Assembly: GCA_963678705.1 (NCBI GenBank) | Contig: OY783209.1 | Span: 14,632,001-14,696,000, forward strand | Source of the DNA: Panorpa germanica | Lineage: Eukaryota > Arthropoda > Insecta > Mecoptera > Panorpidae | Length of the DNA stretch: 64,000 nt | Direction of reading: 5' to 3' | Part shown: positions 33,812 to 45,534 of the stretch, in pieces | How the letters are laid out: each line of letters begins with the position of its first letter | Position numbering within the stretch: position 1 is the first letter of the stretch | Program-made: the position numbers and the translations under genes | Notes under the pieces: generated by a model | What the model was told of the DNA's origin: nothing | Seen by the model: only the letters and a program-made list of their open reading frames with translations | Databases searched by the model: none

Positions 33812-35194
33812 GATCAATTTATTTGAATTCTGAAAGTATATCGGTATCACGGTATCATTAATGGTTAACATCTTTTTATCGAGGTTAATATTAGCTCCAA
33901 GTTTTGTCAACAAATCCATTCCTAGTAATCCATCAAATTTATCACTACATTTAAACAAAAAGACTTTACAAATGTCTTGACTCTTAAATATTGGAAATAT
34001 GGGGATGTGAGCCACTTTATTATGGTATGTGGTACCATGGGCCGTCTGAATACAAAAAGCTTCTTCAGAAATACATTGGGGTAAATTTCTGTATATCAAA
34101 TTGGGGTTAATTATGGTTTTGGATGATCCGGTGTCTATAAGTAATTTTATGTTGAGTTTGTTATCAATTATATAGGGTAGGAAATTACTTGATGTTATAT
34201 TATTAATTGTTATATTTTCTCTGCTTCCAATCTCTGAATTAATTACTGATGTAGTATCCATAGGTGTCCACTGCTTCTTAATAGGTTCATTAGGGTATCG
34301 GTTCCATAAGTTGCTTTCTTTGGAGACCTTTGTATTTAGTGCTCGCCAATTTTGTTGATGAGGTTGTTGAAAATTGCTCTGTCTCCGTGATTGATTATCA
34401 TTAAAATCGGATGTGTGGGAATTGCTCTGTCTCCATGATCGTTTATCATTAAAATCGGATGTGTGAGAAATATTAAATTTTTCAGATTGTTTAGGGTGGT
34501 TGAATGTTCTTTGTGTCATTTTGACTGGTTGTTGTGCCAGTTTATTATTCGTATTTTCTTGCCTCTGCCAATTCCTGTCGTTCTGTTCTTCTGTTACAAT
34601 AGAGATTGCTTGTTCCAGTGTAGTGGGTGCTCTGGTTCTCAAGAATGATCCAAAAGGTTCCCTTACGCCTGCTTTAAAAGATTTTAGAGCCACTTCGTCG
34701 TACATTTTTGTCTTCATATTTCTTTCTTCTATTGCTCCATTGCACTTTTGATTAGCATATAATAATGCTCTCAATTTTCTACATTTTTCGTAGAATTCAA
34801 GGAAAGTTTCATTCCTCTGCCTTATTTCCATCAGTTCTCGCAGTAATGACATCTCATCTCTAGGGTCGCAAAATGCTTGTGTCAATGTCATTTTAATTTC
34901 TGCCCAGCTCTGTATGTCCCTTCCTTCTATTAGTGAGGCAGCTTTTCCAGTTAATTTTGCCCGAATCGCTTCTATTAAAGCGACGTTGTCGAAGCAATCT
35001 AATTTATTTTCATTGAAAAATTGTCCTAGTAACAATTCGCTTGTTCTGATGTAGTCCGGTAAGCCTTCGGATCTACCATCATTCTCTTTTATCATTCCCA
35101 AATATTGTTGGAAATTATTATTAGTTGACGTTGTCATTTTTTCTTTTTTATTTATATTCAATTGTGTAAAAAGATAATTCAATTGATCTACCAT
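33806..35194 (-). CDS. gag: Gag-protease of the non-autonomous gypsy element
   Basis: 462 codons, apparently intact. There are two candidate starts; MTTSTNNNFQQYLGMIKEN (20 residues in) is at the usual Gag position. Gag core: LIEAIRAKLTGKAASLIEG, SWAEIKMTLTQAFCDPRDE, ETFLEFYEKCRKLRALL, and an R/Q-rich middle with a duplicated SHTSDFND motif. The C-terminal ~110 residues are a retropepsin: LLIDTGSSKTIINP carries the catalytic DTG, and DGLLGMDLL the second conserved block. Fusing Gag and protease in one frame differs from the usual errantivirus plan, where protease belongs to pol. It is longer and better preserved than the Gag at 4598-5227. Confidence 0.8.
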   Translation of the reverse strand: MVDQLNYLFTQLNINKKEKMTTSTNNNFQQYLGMIKENDGRSEGLPDYIRTSELLLGQFFNENKLDCFDNVALIEAIRAKLTGKAASLIEGRDIQSWAEIKMTLTQAFCDPRDEMSLLRELMEIRQRNETFLEFYEKCRKLRALLYANQKCNGAIEERNMKTKMYDEVALKSFKAGVREPFGSFLRTRAPTTLEQAISIVTEEQNDRNWQRQENTNNKLAQQPVKMTQRTFNHPKQSEKFNISHTSDFNDKRSWRQSNSHTSDFNDNQSRRQSNFQQPHQQNWRALNTKVSKESNLWNRYPNEPIKKQWTPMDTTSVINSEIGSRENITINNITSSNFLPYIIDNKLNIKLLIDTGSSKTIINPNLIYRNLPQCISEEAFCIQTAHGTTYHNKVAHIPIFPIFKSQDICKVFLFKCSDKFDGLLGMDLLTKLGANINLDKKMLTINDTVIPIYFQNSNKLIK

Positions 35195-35376
35195 ATATTA
35201 ATAGATGAACCTTTAATCTTCTTGTAGTCCTTTGTCCTTGGTCCTTAGTTATCAGTTCACTTCACTATATTTTACACAGCTTATTTTTAATTTTATTTAA
35301 TTTTCGAATCTTCTTCCCTGGGGTGAGTAGATTTGTTCTTTTCCGTCACGATGCTTTGGTTTTATCTCCGCCGCTA

Positions 35377-35657
35377 GACGACGACTGCGCCAGTTATGTT
35401 ATTGCTAGTTAAATAACAATATTTAAATTATTATGTACTTTATTTATATTAATAAATGCACTTTCTATATAATTATATATTTATTCTACAAAAATTATCT
35501 TCTCGATGGAGAAATACTAATATACTTTAACAAATGAATTAATCAATTAGTTAAAACAAAATTGATTTTAGTCAATGTGATTTAAATATTGTTTGGTTAC
35601 TTGGATAATAATATTTAGTTGTTGAAGAGGGGGAGAGAATTGTGTCGTCAGGTAACT
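35377..35657 (-). repeat. 5' LTR and primer-binding site of the gypsy element
   Basis: The LTR is 35392-35657. The minus strand inside it reads TGGCGCAGTCGTCGTC (35377-35392). Its first 11 bases match the tRNA-Ser-type site of the 927-6193 element. The T of the site is shared with the LTR end AACT. Confidence 0.8.
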
Positions 35658-35661
35658 CTCT

Positions 35662-36390
35662 TAATTAGGATTACTGCGCTTCCAGCACCCTGAGAATTAA
35701 TCTCTAAGCAATTAATTTTCCAAATTTATCCTTTATTGTTAACCTTAATAAAAAATTTCATTTTTAAATAATGACTCGATAAGATAAATGCATGTTAAAA
35801 TTTATTTTCACTCATTTCACTGTAAACCATATTAATTTCTCTCTTCCTCCAGTCCGATTTTGTAGCACTTTGCCTACAAACGCACCAAATATCAATTCAA
35901 ATCTAATACTGGATAAAATTTGAATATCTAACATATAGACAACTATTTTCTTTTTTTTAGTATTCTACATGCAAAATATCACTTTTGTACCCCTGCATTG
36001 TAAATATACTCGGTTTATCACCCCCTGCTCTAATGCTACACGTAAGAAAATGTTGTTTTTTTTATTATTTTCGATCAATATATCAATCTATTACTGCATT
36101 CTAAATTTTAGCTTTGTATTTATATTTTAGCATTATTACCCCCCACATACCTCCGCTACTGAACAAGTTTGTCAATTTTCAGCACGGCGATCTATTTTGT
36201 TTGTATCTAAGAACATATATTCTAAACTATAGCCTTTTATCTTTATATATTTCATATTTTTGGTTTTTGGCCCTTAGCGCCCGCCTTCTCTGGAAAGTTG
36301 CAGTTTTCTATAGTTTGTCTTTAATGACATTCTATATAGGTCCCACGTTCCAAATATCAACATTCTAGTTCTGTTGCAACATTGCCCCCA
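35662..36390 (+). repeat. Dispersed repeat, continuation after the LTR insertion
   Basis: Same family as 28626-32639. The block with CTACATGCAAAATATCAC and CTCCGCTACTGAACAAG continues until ATTGCCCCCA, where the (TA)n and R1 LINE begin. Confidence 0.7.
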
Positions 36391-38271
36391 TATATATATA
36401 TATATATATATTATCAAAGCAGCAATTAGGGAATTCCCAAAAGAATTTCTCGAAATTATGAACAAACAATTGGAAAGTGGTATATTTCCAGCAATATGGA
36501 AGACAGCAAAAGTGGTATTGGTGCAGAAGCCAAAAAAACCAGGAGATCTTGAAGAAAAGTATAGGCCAATATGCCTCTTGGATGTTATGGGGAAAGTCCT
36601 GGAGCGGCTCATAGCTAACAGATTAGATGAAGAAGTCGAACCAAATCTATCGAAGAAGCAATATGGGTTCAGATGGAAGAGGTCGACCATCGACGCTATG
36701 TGGAGCATTATGGAATCGGTACAGAGCATTAAAGCAAAAGCCCACCAGAACAGAAAACACGCAGTGTTGGTTACACTCGACATTAAAAACGCTTTTAACT
36801 CAGCACCATGGGACGGCGTCATGGAAGCGCTGAAAAAATTCGGAGTCAGCGAATACCTGATTAGAATAATAGGAAGCTACCTGGAGGATCGCTGGATAAC
36901 AGTCGAGAGAGAACAAATAAGGGTAACCTGCGGAGTCCCACAGGGATCGGTACTGGGGCCCTTACTATGGAACATACTATATGACGAGGTACTTAAGATC
37001 AAGCTATCGAAAGGCGCATCTATCATAGGATCGCAGACGATACAGCTCTCATAGTAGAGGCAAAAACGGAGCAAGTGTTGGAAGCTCACACAAATGCGGC
37101 GCTGCTTAGGATTGAGGCTACATTGAAGAAGAAGCAGCTGAAACTTGCGCCGGAAAAAACTGAAGCGATTGTACTCTACGGTGGAAGAAAGCTAAAAGAA
37201 ATAACTCTTGAGGTAGGCAGCACGGCAATTAAATCTAAGGAATGCTTAAGGTACCTGGGGCTTTACATTGCAAGAAACTCAAGCATGAAGCAGCATGTTA
37301 TTCAAACAGCTAGGAAATCCGAAGAGAAATTGATGACGCTAAGCAGATTAATGCCAAATCTGAAGGGTCCCAAGGCAAATAAGAGACGGGTGCTAGCTTC
37401 TGTAGTACACTCAGTAATGCTGTATGCCTCACCGGTATGGGAAGAAGTAATGAGGCACAAAAAGTACAGGAGTATGCTGATAGGTGTACAACGCAGAATG
37501 GCAATACGCGTTGGCAGCGCTTATCGAACCATTTCGGCAGAAGCGGTGCAAGTGATTACCGGAATAGTACCACTGGTACTAATGGTGGAAGAGAGGAAAA
37601 AGGTGTTTATGGACAGAGAGGTGAAACGCCAAGAACTTAGGTCAGAAACAGTGCAAAAATGGCAAAAAGAGTAGGAGAAGGATACCCGAAGGGCGGTGTG
37701 GACAAAAAGGCTGATAAAGAACATAGGCACATGGGTAAATCGAAAGCACGGAGAAGTTGACTATTTTGTAACACAACTTCGTGGAGGGCATGGATTCTTC
37801 GGGAGCTACCTGAAGCGATTCAGAAAGAGAGAGACCGACATGTGCTGTTACTGTGAGCAGGTAGATACACCGGAACACACGTTCTTTATGTGCGACCGAT
37901 GGGCGACTCCAAGACAAGTAGTACGAACGACGACAGGAACCATATTGACAGCAGATAATATTGTCAATATAATACTGGAAAAGAAAGGGTACTGGAACGC
38001 GGTTCAAGCCTTCGCTACGGAAATACTGAAAACGAAAGAAGTGGACGCTAGCACGAAAACATAGAGAAATCGGGTATCAAGAACCAGCTTGAAGTAATGC
38101 ATTATGCGGTTCCAGACTGAATTCTAGGCGAGTAAGGGGAGGTGGTTTTAGTTGGTAGGCGGCCTCGAGAAGAGGGCGAATCCAACACTTCCTGCCGCGC
38201 AGGAGCTAGCCTTTGGAAGGTTTCCCCTCCCCTAGAACAAAAAAAAAGAAAAAAAAAAATATATATATATA
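36391..38271 (+). mobile_element. R1-type LINE flanked by (TA)n, 5'-truncated
   Basis: Starts at a (TA)n tract (36391-36411) inside the dispersed repeat and ends in a 3' UTR with a GGAGGTGGTTTTAGTTGGTAGG block, an A-rich tail (38240-38258) and another (TA)n. Only the RT and C-terminal zinc part of ORF2 are present; ORF1 and endonuclease are missing. Confidence 0.8.
36407..38064 (+). pseudogene. R1-type LINE ORF2 (RT and C-terminal zinc region)
   Basis: RT motifs in order: KVVLVQKPKKPGDLEEKYRP, ICLLDVMGKVLERLIANRL, KKQYGFRWKRSTIDA, VTLDIKNAFNSAPW, VTCGVPQGSVLGPLLWN, then a 1-bp deletion near 37030 and ADDTALIVEAKT in the next frame. APEKTEAIVL and LRYLGLYIA follow, then an in-frame TAG (37672-37674) and a C-terminal module LRGGHGFFGSYLKRF ... 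CCYCEQVDTPEHTFFMC. This order and the CCHC tail are typical of R1-clade LINEs. It has only two disabling changes besides the 5' truncation, so it is fairly recent. Confidence 0.8.
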
Positions 38272-38607
38272 TCTTCTTAATATATATAAATTACGTGTCA
38301 CATGTTTGTCCGCGATGGACTCCTAAACTACTTAACCGATTTTAATCAAATTTGTACACCGTGTGCAGTTTGATCCAACTTGAAAGATAGGATAGCTTAC
38401 ATCTCAATTTATGATTGCAATATTATCTTATTGCCATTTATCTGTTAGCTCCAAACGATGACATCTGGCGACGATGATGGCGACATCTGTTAACTAGATT
38501 GAGTAAATATTCTGTTGACTAGATTGAGTAAATATTCATTAGATGGCGCTATGTAATGTAATATGACAAAAACGTTAGTCACAGCAACGCGTGGCCGGGA
38601 CAGCTAG
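38272..38607 (+). mobile_element. Short non-autonomous Helitron
   Basis: 336 bp beginning TC (TCTTCTTAATATATATAAAT) and ending with GTGGCCGGGACAGCTAG, placed between a host A and T as Helitrons are. The internal text TTTGTCCGCGATGGACTCC is familiar from insect Helitrons. There is no coding capacity and no target duplication. It lies directly in the (TA)n at the 3' end of the R1 LINE. Confidence 0.6.
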
Positions 38608-38759
38608 TATCTATATATGTATATAATCTATGAGTTCTTACGAGTTTTCCGTGTTAAAGTGGAACATTACGAATATTATAAATAGTAGAAAATTATTTTT
38701 TTATTGAACGGGTTAAATATTTCAATTTGAAAATAGAATTAAAATTTGAAATAAAATTA
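38608..38759. repeat. Dispersed AT-rich repeat fragment
   Basis: The block with CTATGAGTTCTTACGAGTTT and AAGTGGAACATTACGAA also occurs at 43065-43110, so it is part of a repeat family that the Helitron and LINE landed in or beside. Confidence 0.5.
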
Positions 38760-40153
38760 ATTATTAATTATTAATTTTTTTAAATCTGGTAGTAGATTGA
38801 AATGAATGATGAAATCGACTACCGGCGACTATGAAGGTTCATTTAAAGCTTCTGCGAAGATTTAAATCCAAGTTTAATATCTTGTTGCCGTATGTTTTGA
38901 TTGAAGAACCGTTTGCTCCGTAGAGTGTGAGGTTATGTATCTCTGGTTTGTATCTGAGTATGCCGACGGGTACAATTGATACTACGGAGCCTGAATCGAA
39001 TAGAAATCTGATGTTTGTTGGTCTAACGATCACATGTAGTCGAAGTTCGGAGGGCAGATCGTTGTTATTGCTGTTATTAACTGCCTCATTTAGTGACAGC
39101 TTGGTTAATTTCCTTGTTTTTTTGAGTTTTGAATAAAATTGAATGGTAGCGTGCAACGATTGGCATCTTTACCCTATTTAGTGTGGTAAAAACAAAATCC
39201 ATTGTGCCTCGGTGTGAGTGACCTTGATCTTGATCGGTTGTGGTTTTGTTGTATTCGTTGTGATTCATTGAGTCGCGTGTATAACTGTTGGTTATAGGAC
39301 TGTAGTTGCACAATGTCATTTTGCAGCGGTTTAGAGCCAGTTGTATTTCCCGTAGTTGACGTTCGACTGTAGTTGATGTTACAGTTGCTACAGGGCTACT
39401 GGATCTGTTGTAGTTTCTGTTGGAGTTGTCTTCCTTGTGAACAGCCATGACAGGTAGTATGTCAAATAAGTCCACAAAACGATCTGCCATTTCTGCAAGC
39501 GCATTTAGTCCAAGGATTTCTGATATAATCAGAAGTAGATGGATTTTGTGAGGAAGACGTTCAATCCAGAGTTGATGGAGAACTGCGTCAGTGGCGGAAT
39601 TTTTGGCTAGTAGTCTTATTTCTCAAAGGAGTTGTGAAGGTTTCTTGTCACCGACAATTTGCTCATTTAGCAGCTTTTGTAATTGCTTTTTTCTAGACAC
39701 TGACACCCCGTGTCAGAATTGCATTTTTTAGAATGAAGTACTTATCCTTCGGTGGTGGATGGTTGACAATGTCTTGAAGCTGCATGACCACGTTGAAAAG
39801 AAGTGCTTTTAGGACTTGAGCGGATTTCTGTGCATTGTTTACGATGCGATTAGCTGCGAAGTCCGCTTCTGCTATAGAAAACCAAAGATCTTGTGACCAA
39901 TTGTGTAAGTTGGAGATTGGCTGCGTAGACAAAATCTGAGTATTCTATGTTATTTGTACCGATCGCTGGTGTGCTGGATTGTTAGTTTTTGTAAAGAGTA
40001 TGTCAAAGACTGTTTGTTGTTTTTAAAAACATCGTCACAATGTAGTGGAATTCTGTGATCTTGCCGAGGGTGTTGGTTTGATTCTGGATCTCCTGTTGAA
40101 TGGGTCATTGTGTGATTAGGAGCTCCTTTTTTGGCCTGAGTTCTTTCTTGCAC
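38760..40153 (-). pseudogene. Gypsy-type Gag-protease fragment
   Basis: Reading right to left: 40153-39950 a possible Gag N-terminus; 39932-39693 a typical Gag segment (SQDLWFSIAEADFAANRI, PPPKDKYFILKNAILTRGVS); a broken stretch with LLNEQIVGDKK-like text; MADRFVDLFDILPV (39490); then a protease with FLFDSGSVVSIVPVGIL (active-site variant DSG) and LRRSFK followed by TGA in place of a likely Trp codon, then VDFIIHFNLLPDLKKL in another frame. It is a different gypsy lineage from the two LTR elements with the Q/K ORF. RT, integrase and the other LTR are absent. Confidence 0.7.
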
Positions 40154-40620
40154 ATGTTGAATTTTGAATGAAATCTTTGTTGAAGAGTGGTTAAATGTAG
40201 GTTATATAACTTGAAGACGTGGGTTAATAACTTGGTCACGTGGTCAAACACTTTATCAGATAGGTTACACACTTTGTCACGTGGGTTAACACTTGATCAC
40301 GTCGGGGTCATAAATGTAATTATTTTTGCACTACTAAATATTATTATAAATAAATCAAGTGTTTTTTAACCAAAAGTAATGTTTATTATTAATAACTGAA
40401 TAATTATTATAAACAGGATACAGAACTAATGTTAAGTGTTGTGTTATTTACGTATTGTTGTGGTGTCTCACAGTACGTGTTGGTGGAGAGTGTGTAGCAG
40501 AATGGACTAGTAAATCTGTTGTTAGTTCAGTCTTTATTTCGCCTGGACAGGCGTGTCGGATGGAGCTGCAGTGCCGGATGAAGCTGCAATGCCGCCACAA
40601 AACTCAGTTATAAGAGACAT
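40154..40620 (-). other. Leader and possible LTR of the gypsy fragment
   Basis: Between the Gag start and 40620 there are ATCACGTC/ATCACGTG-type repeats of about 22 bp (GTCACGTGG..TTAACACTT, near 40230-40300). The minus strand reads TGACCCCGACGTGATC (40296-40311), a possible primer site. No second LTR copy exists to confirm it. Confidence 0.35.
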
Positions 40621-40975
40621 GTAACATGGAATGGATAAATGAATTATTAAATACTTAAGTTATTTAGCTAGAAATAAGAATATAAACTAAATTACATATT
40701 TTGCAATGGTGAATACAAAAAGATAAAAATAATATATCTTATTAAAGAATAAGATAGGATGGTTAAAATTTGATCATTTATACTGTTTTAATTTATACCA
40801 TTTTATTAGTTTAATATTTCAATACAAAATACTAAAATATTTTTGAGTCTATTAGAGAAATGGTAAAGAGTGTACTTCTAGAAAGGAACCTTAAAGCTAA
40901 ATCTTGTTATATGTCATTTGCTTTGAATAATGCGCAATATCTTGGTACAATACATTACTTTATTAAAACTATAAA

Positions 40976-41030
40976 TAGACAAGCGCTTCGCCCCGTCGCA
41001 AGGCGACGTGTATTTAATATTTGTGAATAA
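40976..41030 (-). repeat. Isolated Helitron-like 3' hairpin end
   Basis: GCCCCGTCGCAAGGCGACG here matches the terminal hairpin of the units at 43213-45440 (CCCCCGTCGCAAGCGACG). Confidence 0.45.
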
Positions 41031-41159
41031 ATGAAAGTTATTTGATAAATTGAAAATAATGCAAAATATTATTTTTAAGTAATTTTCGCTAAAATATATA
41101 TTATTTGTTAAATTTATATTTCTTTATTTTGTTATAATTCCTTTATTTACAGTAATAAA

Positions 41160-43212
41160 GCACTGTATTGTCCAGTCTTCAGAGCCCCCGCCCATAAGCC
41201 CCAATCGTCACCTCTTGGCTCCATGCTCTCTTACGTTTCCAAACTTTTAATTTGATTCCTCTAAACTTCCGTTATAGAGCGCCTCCTCCTACACTCTGCA
41301 TCGCTTCTTCCCTGAACATCGTCGGTCCTTAGAATACATTCACAGCGCCCCCGCTGAATAAAATAATCAATAACCATAATGAAGCACAGTATTGAACAAT
41401 GTCCACTGCCCCGCCCCTAAACACCAATCACCTCTTGGCTCCATGCTCTGTATCGTTCTCGAACTTTTAATTGTATTCATCTGCACCTTTGCCATATTGC
41501 GCCCACTTGCAACACTACATCCCACCTGAGCATCATCGCTCATTAGGGCACTTTCCTATCCCCCCCGTTTAGCGCAATCATTAAATTATCCTGCGCTTCC
41601 ACCCCCTGCGTACTAATCTCTTAACAATTAGTTTTCAAAATTAATACTATATTGGCAACCTGCATACTAAATTTTATTCTTAGAAGTACATTATTTTTTA
41701 ATAATTATTCGATAAGATAAATCTTTGATAAAATTTTCACTAATTTCAATGTAAACCTACAAATTACAGGAATTCATTTATGTTTTTAAGAAAGCCTAAC
41801 AGTTCGCTCTTAATAATCTCATCTCTAATCCTTTTCCTTCCCGTTATTGCACTTTCGATTTAATCCCCATACCCCACCACCCACACTTTTAACACCAAAG
41901 CACATATTCTGCAACTCGGTTACCTCTCAGGGCCATAATAATCTATCGCCACTACTTCTAACACCACCGTTACTTAGTACTGAACCCCAGCGCCACACTC
42001 TCTTCCAATCAGGCACTATTAATTCGATATTATAGCAATTCATTTACATGAATAAAACTGTACTGTAATCTTACATTCTATATTTCGTATTTATATTTAC
42101 GTTATAATATTAGTCACCCCATAAGAAAATGTAGTTTTTTTTTTATATTTTCGTAATAATAATGTCAATCTATATCTGCATACTAAATTTCAGTTTTGTA
42201 TTTATATTTTAGCATTAGTACCCCCCACAAACCTCCGCTACTGAACAAGTTTGTTAAATTTTAGCACGGGGATCTATTTTATTTGTATCTAAGAACATAT
42301 TTTTTAAACAATAGCCCTTCATCTCTATATATTTCATATTTCTGGTTTTTTGCCCCCAGCGCCCGCCGCCTCTGGAAAGTTACAGTTTTCTATAGTTTGT
42401 CTTTAATGACACTCTATATAAGGCACACGTTCCAAATATCAACGTTTTAGCTCTGTTGCGACATTGCCCCTAAAAAATCATGCCGCTACTGAATTAAAAT
42501 TTTAGTAATCCAATTATTGGCAAACATGCGCAATTAGTATCTCAATACATACCCAAAGTTTTAATACTTCTTTTTCAATATTTCTGGCTATTATTGTCTC
42601 AACTCCCGCCGCCACTAGAAATTTAGGGCTGTTTATTTTTTTTCATTAATTACTGTCTACAGCGAGCCCACATATTAAATTTGAACGTCCTAACTCTATT
42701 CTAACATTGCCCCCGGAAATTCGCGCCGCTACTGAACTCAAATTTCAAATTTCCAACTATTGACAGATGTGCACAATTATGATCTCAGTACACATACCAA
42801 ATTTCAGTTTTCTATCTTTTCTAGTTCGTCAGATATTAGCAAAAGTATTTTCTCGAATTTTTCAGTTTTTCCAGTATAAGTTTTTCCACGGAAATTCAGG
42901 GGAAAATTCAGGGACAAGAAAGTCTTAGAAATTCGTCCTTTACATCATATCAAAATTTAAAAAACTTTGTAGGCGCCGTTTAGAAGATACCATATACGAT
43001 TTTGTTACCAGAGATATATATAAATATCGCTCTAAATAACGCTCTATATAAATAACTATGAGTTCTTATGAGTTTTCCATGTTAAATTGGAACATTACGA
43101 ACATTATAATAGGTAGATGAAAATATTGTAATAATGATTGCTGGAACATTATGCTATTATACAACGTATTGCTAATTAAGCATTTGAATTAGATTGTAAA
43201 AATTTATATATA
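41160..43212 (+). repeat. Dispersed AT-rich repeat, further copy
   Basis: Contains CCCCGCTGAATAAAAT (41350), ACCTCCGCTACTGAACAAG (42230), CATGCCGCTACTGAATT (42478), CTCCCGCCGCCACTAGAAAT (42600) and TTCGCGCCGCTACTGAA (42720). It ends in a decayed Helitron-like stretch (42850-43110). No genes. Confidence 0.65.
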
Positions 43213-45440
43213 CTAGCTTTTACCCCCGTCGCAAGCGACGCCTGTTTTTTGTGTGTGGCTTGAATTTCATGTCAAAATTTAATTCCATTTTTAAACTGAA
43301 ATAATAAATAAATTCGTCCTATATTAATTTTACATATTAAAACAATTAATTTTTCATACAAACTGAATAAGGAAATAAATTTTTTATATCAAAATAAAAA
43401 ATATTTTCAATTTATGCGTTATTTGACCAACTTTTTTTCAAAATTTGGGATTATTTTCGATTAGTAAATAAGTTACTAAGGTTAGCCTGTATACAAAATT
43501 TAAAAATTTCTAGCAAAATTTTTACACTCGGAAATTACTGCCCCCCGTGCCCCCGAAATTAAAATTTAGAAATTTTGAATTTTTCTTTTATTAATAATGT
43601 ATCTAATTATTTTAGAATCCAGAATATGAACTTTCTCCAAAGTTCCCTACCGGGCCCACGAATTTATTCAACCCCACTTTTTAAAATTTTTGAATTTCTA
43701 ATTTTTGAGAATTGTCAGCATAAAATACCTTAATACACATGCAAAATTTCAACTTTCTATCTTATACGAATTAAAAGTAATACAGCAAAAAAGGGAACAC
43801 TTTTTTTCCAGTTTTTTCAAGATTACGGGTTTCCAGGAAATTCAGGGAAAAATACGGGGACTCCAAAAGTCTTAAAAAAAATTTCTCTACGAAACAATTT
43901 TCAAAAACATTGAAGCCGTTTTTGCGCTGCCATACAAAATTTACTACCAAACATATAAGAATATAAGATTCGTAGAGTTTACCCCCGTCGCGATGCGACG
44001 TCCTTTTGTCGTGTATGATTTGAATCCAATAAAATAATTTGTAATTACATTTCATATTTAATTCTATTTTTAAATTGAAATAATAAATAAACTCGCAGAC
44101 ATATAAAATGACTAAAAAAATATATTTTTTTTATCAAAATAAAAAATATTTTCAATTTATGCGTTATTTGACCAACTTTTTTTCAAAATTTGTGATTTTT
44201 TTTTTGATTCGTAAATAAGTTACCAAGGTTAGCCTATATAGAAAATTTCAACTTTCTAGCACAATTTTTACACTCGGAAAATACTGCCCCCCGTGCCCCC
44301 AAATAAAATTTTGAAATTTTGACTTTTCTTTTATTTATAATATACTTAATTATTCTAGAATCCAGAATATGAATTTTCTCCAAAGTTCCCTACCGGGCCC
44401 CCGAATTTCTTCAACCCCCCTTTTTCAATTTTTGAATTTCTAATTTTTGAGAAATGTCAGCACTGAATACCTTAATACACATGCAAAATTTCAGCTTTCT
44501 ATCTTTTACGAATTAAAAGTAATACAGCAAAAAAGGCTCACTTTTTTTCCAGATTTTCCAAAATTACGGGTTTATAGGAAATTGAGGGGAAAATCTGGGG
44601 ACGCTAGAAGTCTTAGAATTTTTTTCTCTTTAAAGTCTTAAAAGTCTCTTTTAACGTCTAGAGTTTACCCCCGTCGCAAAGTGACGTCTTTTTGGCGTGT
44701 ATTATTTGAATCCAATAAAATAATTCGTAATTAAATTTCATATTTAACTGTTCTATTTTTAAATTGAAATAATAAATAAACTGGCACATATACATTGACA
44801 CATATAAATTGACTAAAAAAATATATTTTTTTATCAAAATAAAAAATATTTTCAATTTATGCGTTATTTGACCAACTTTTTTTCAAAATTTGGTATTTTT
44901 TTTTTCGATTCGTAAATAAGTTACCAAGGTTAGCCTATATACAAAATTTCAACTTTCTAGCACAATTTTTACTCTCGGCAAATACTGCCCTTGTGCCCCC
45001 CAATAAAATTTTGAAATTTTGAATTTTTTTTATTAATAATATACTTAATTATTCTAGAATCCAGAATATGAACTTTCTCAAAAGTTCCGTACCGGGCCCC
45101 CGAATTTCTTCAACCCCCCCTTTTTCAATTTTTGAATTTCTAATTTTTGAGAAATGTCAGTGTCAAGTACCTTAATACACATGCAAAATTTCAACTTTCT
45201 ATCTTTTACGAATTAAAAGTAATACAGCAAAAAAGGGATCACTTTTTTTCCAGTTTTTCCAAAATTACGGGTTTCCAGGAAATTCAGGGAAAAATCCGGG
45301 GACGCCAAAAGTCTTAGAATCTGTTTTTCTACGAAACAGGAAATTTTCAGAAACATTGACGGAGCCGTTTTAGGAGCTACCATACGAATCGCGTAAACAT
45401 ATAAGAATATAAACATATAAACATATAAGAATATAAGAAA
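43213..45440 (-). mobile_element. Three tandem Helitron-like non-autonomous units
   Basis: Units at about 43213-43968, 43971-44655 and 44656-45440. On the minus strand each ends with a hairpin such as CGTCGCTTGCGACG followed by GGGGTAAA and, in the first, GCTAG before a T. The first and third begin TCTTATATTC. The order of internal blocks is constant (GGTTGAAGAAATTCGGGGGC, TTGGTCAAATAACGCATAAA). There is no coding capacity. Helitron identity rests on the terminal TC, hairpin and CTAG. Confidence 0.6.
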
Positions 45441-45472
45441 ACAAACATACACCTCGGACATTATAATATAAG

Positions 45473-45477
<5 letters not shown>

Positions 45478-45531
<54 letters not shown>
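45478..45531. repeat. (TA)n microsatellite
   Basis: About 54 bp of TA dinucleotide just after the Helitron-like units. Confidence 0.95.

Positions 45532-45534
<3 letters not shown>

Larger units (their letters stand above)
32640..35657 (-). mobile_element. Young non-autonomous Ty3/gypsy element with CTCT target duplication
   Basis: Flanked by CTCT at 32636-32639 and 35658-35661. Both LTRs are 266 bp, start AGTTA and end AACT on the minus strand (the gypsy/17.6 style), and differ at three positions by eye, about 99% identical. The internal 2.5 kb encode Gag-protease and a Q/K-rich/integrase-tail ORF. There is no reverse transcriptase, RNase H or integrase core, so it would need another element's enzymes. 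It sits inside the dispersed repeat. Confidence 0.9.
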
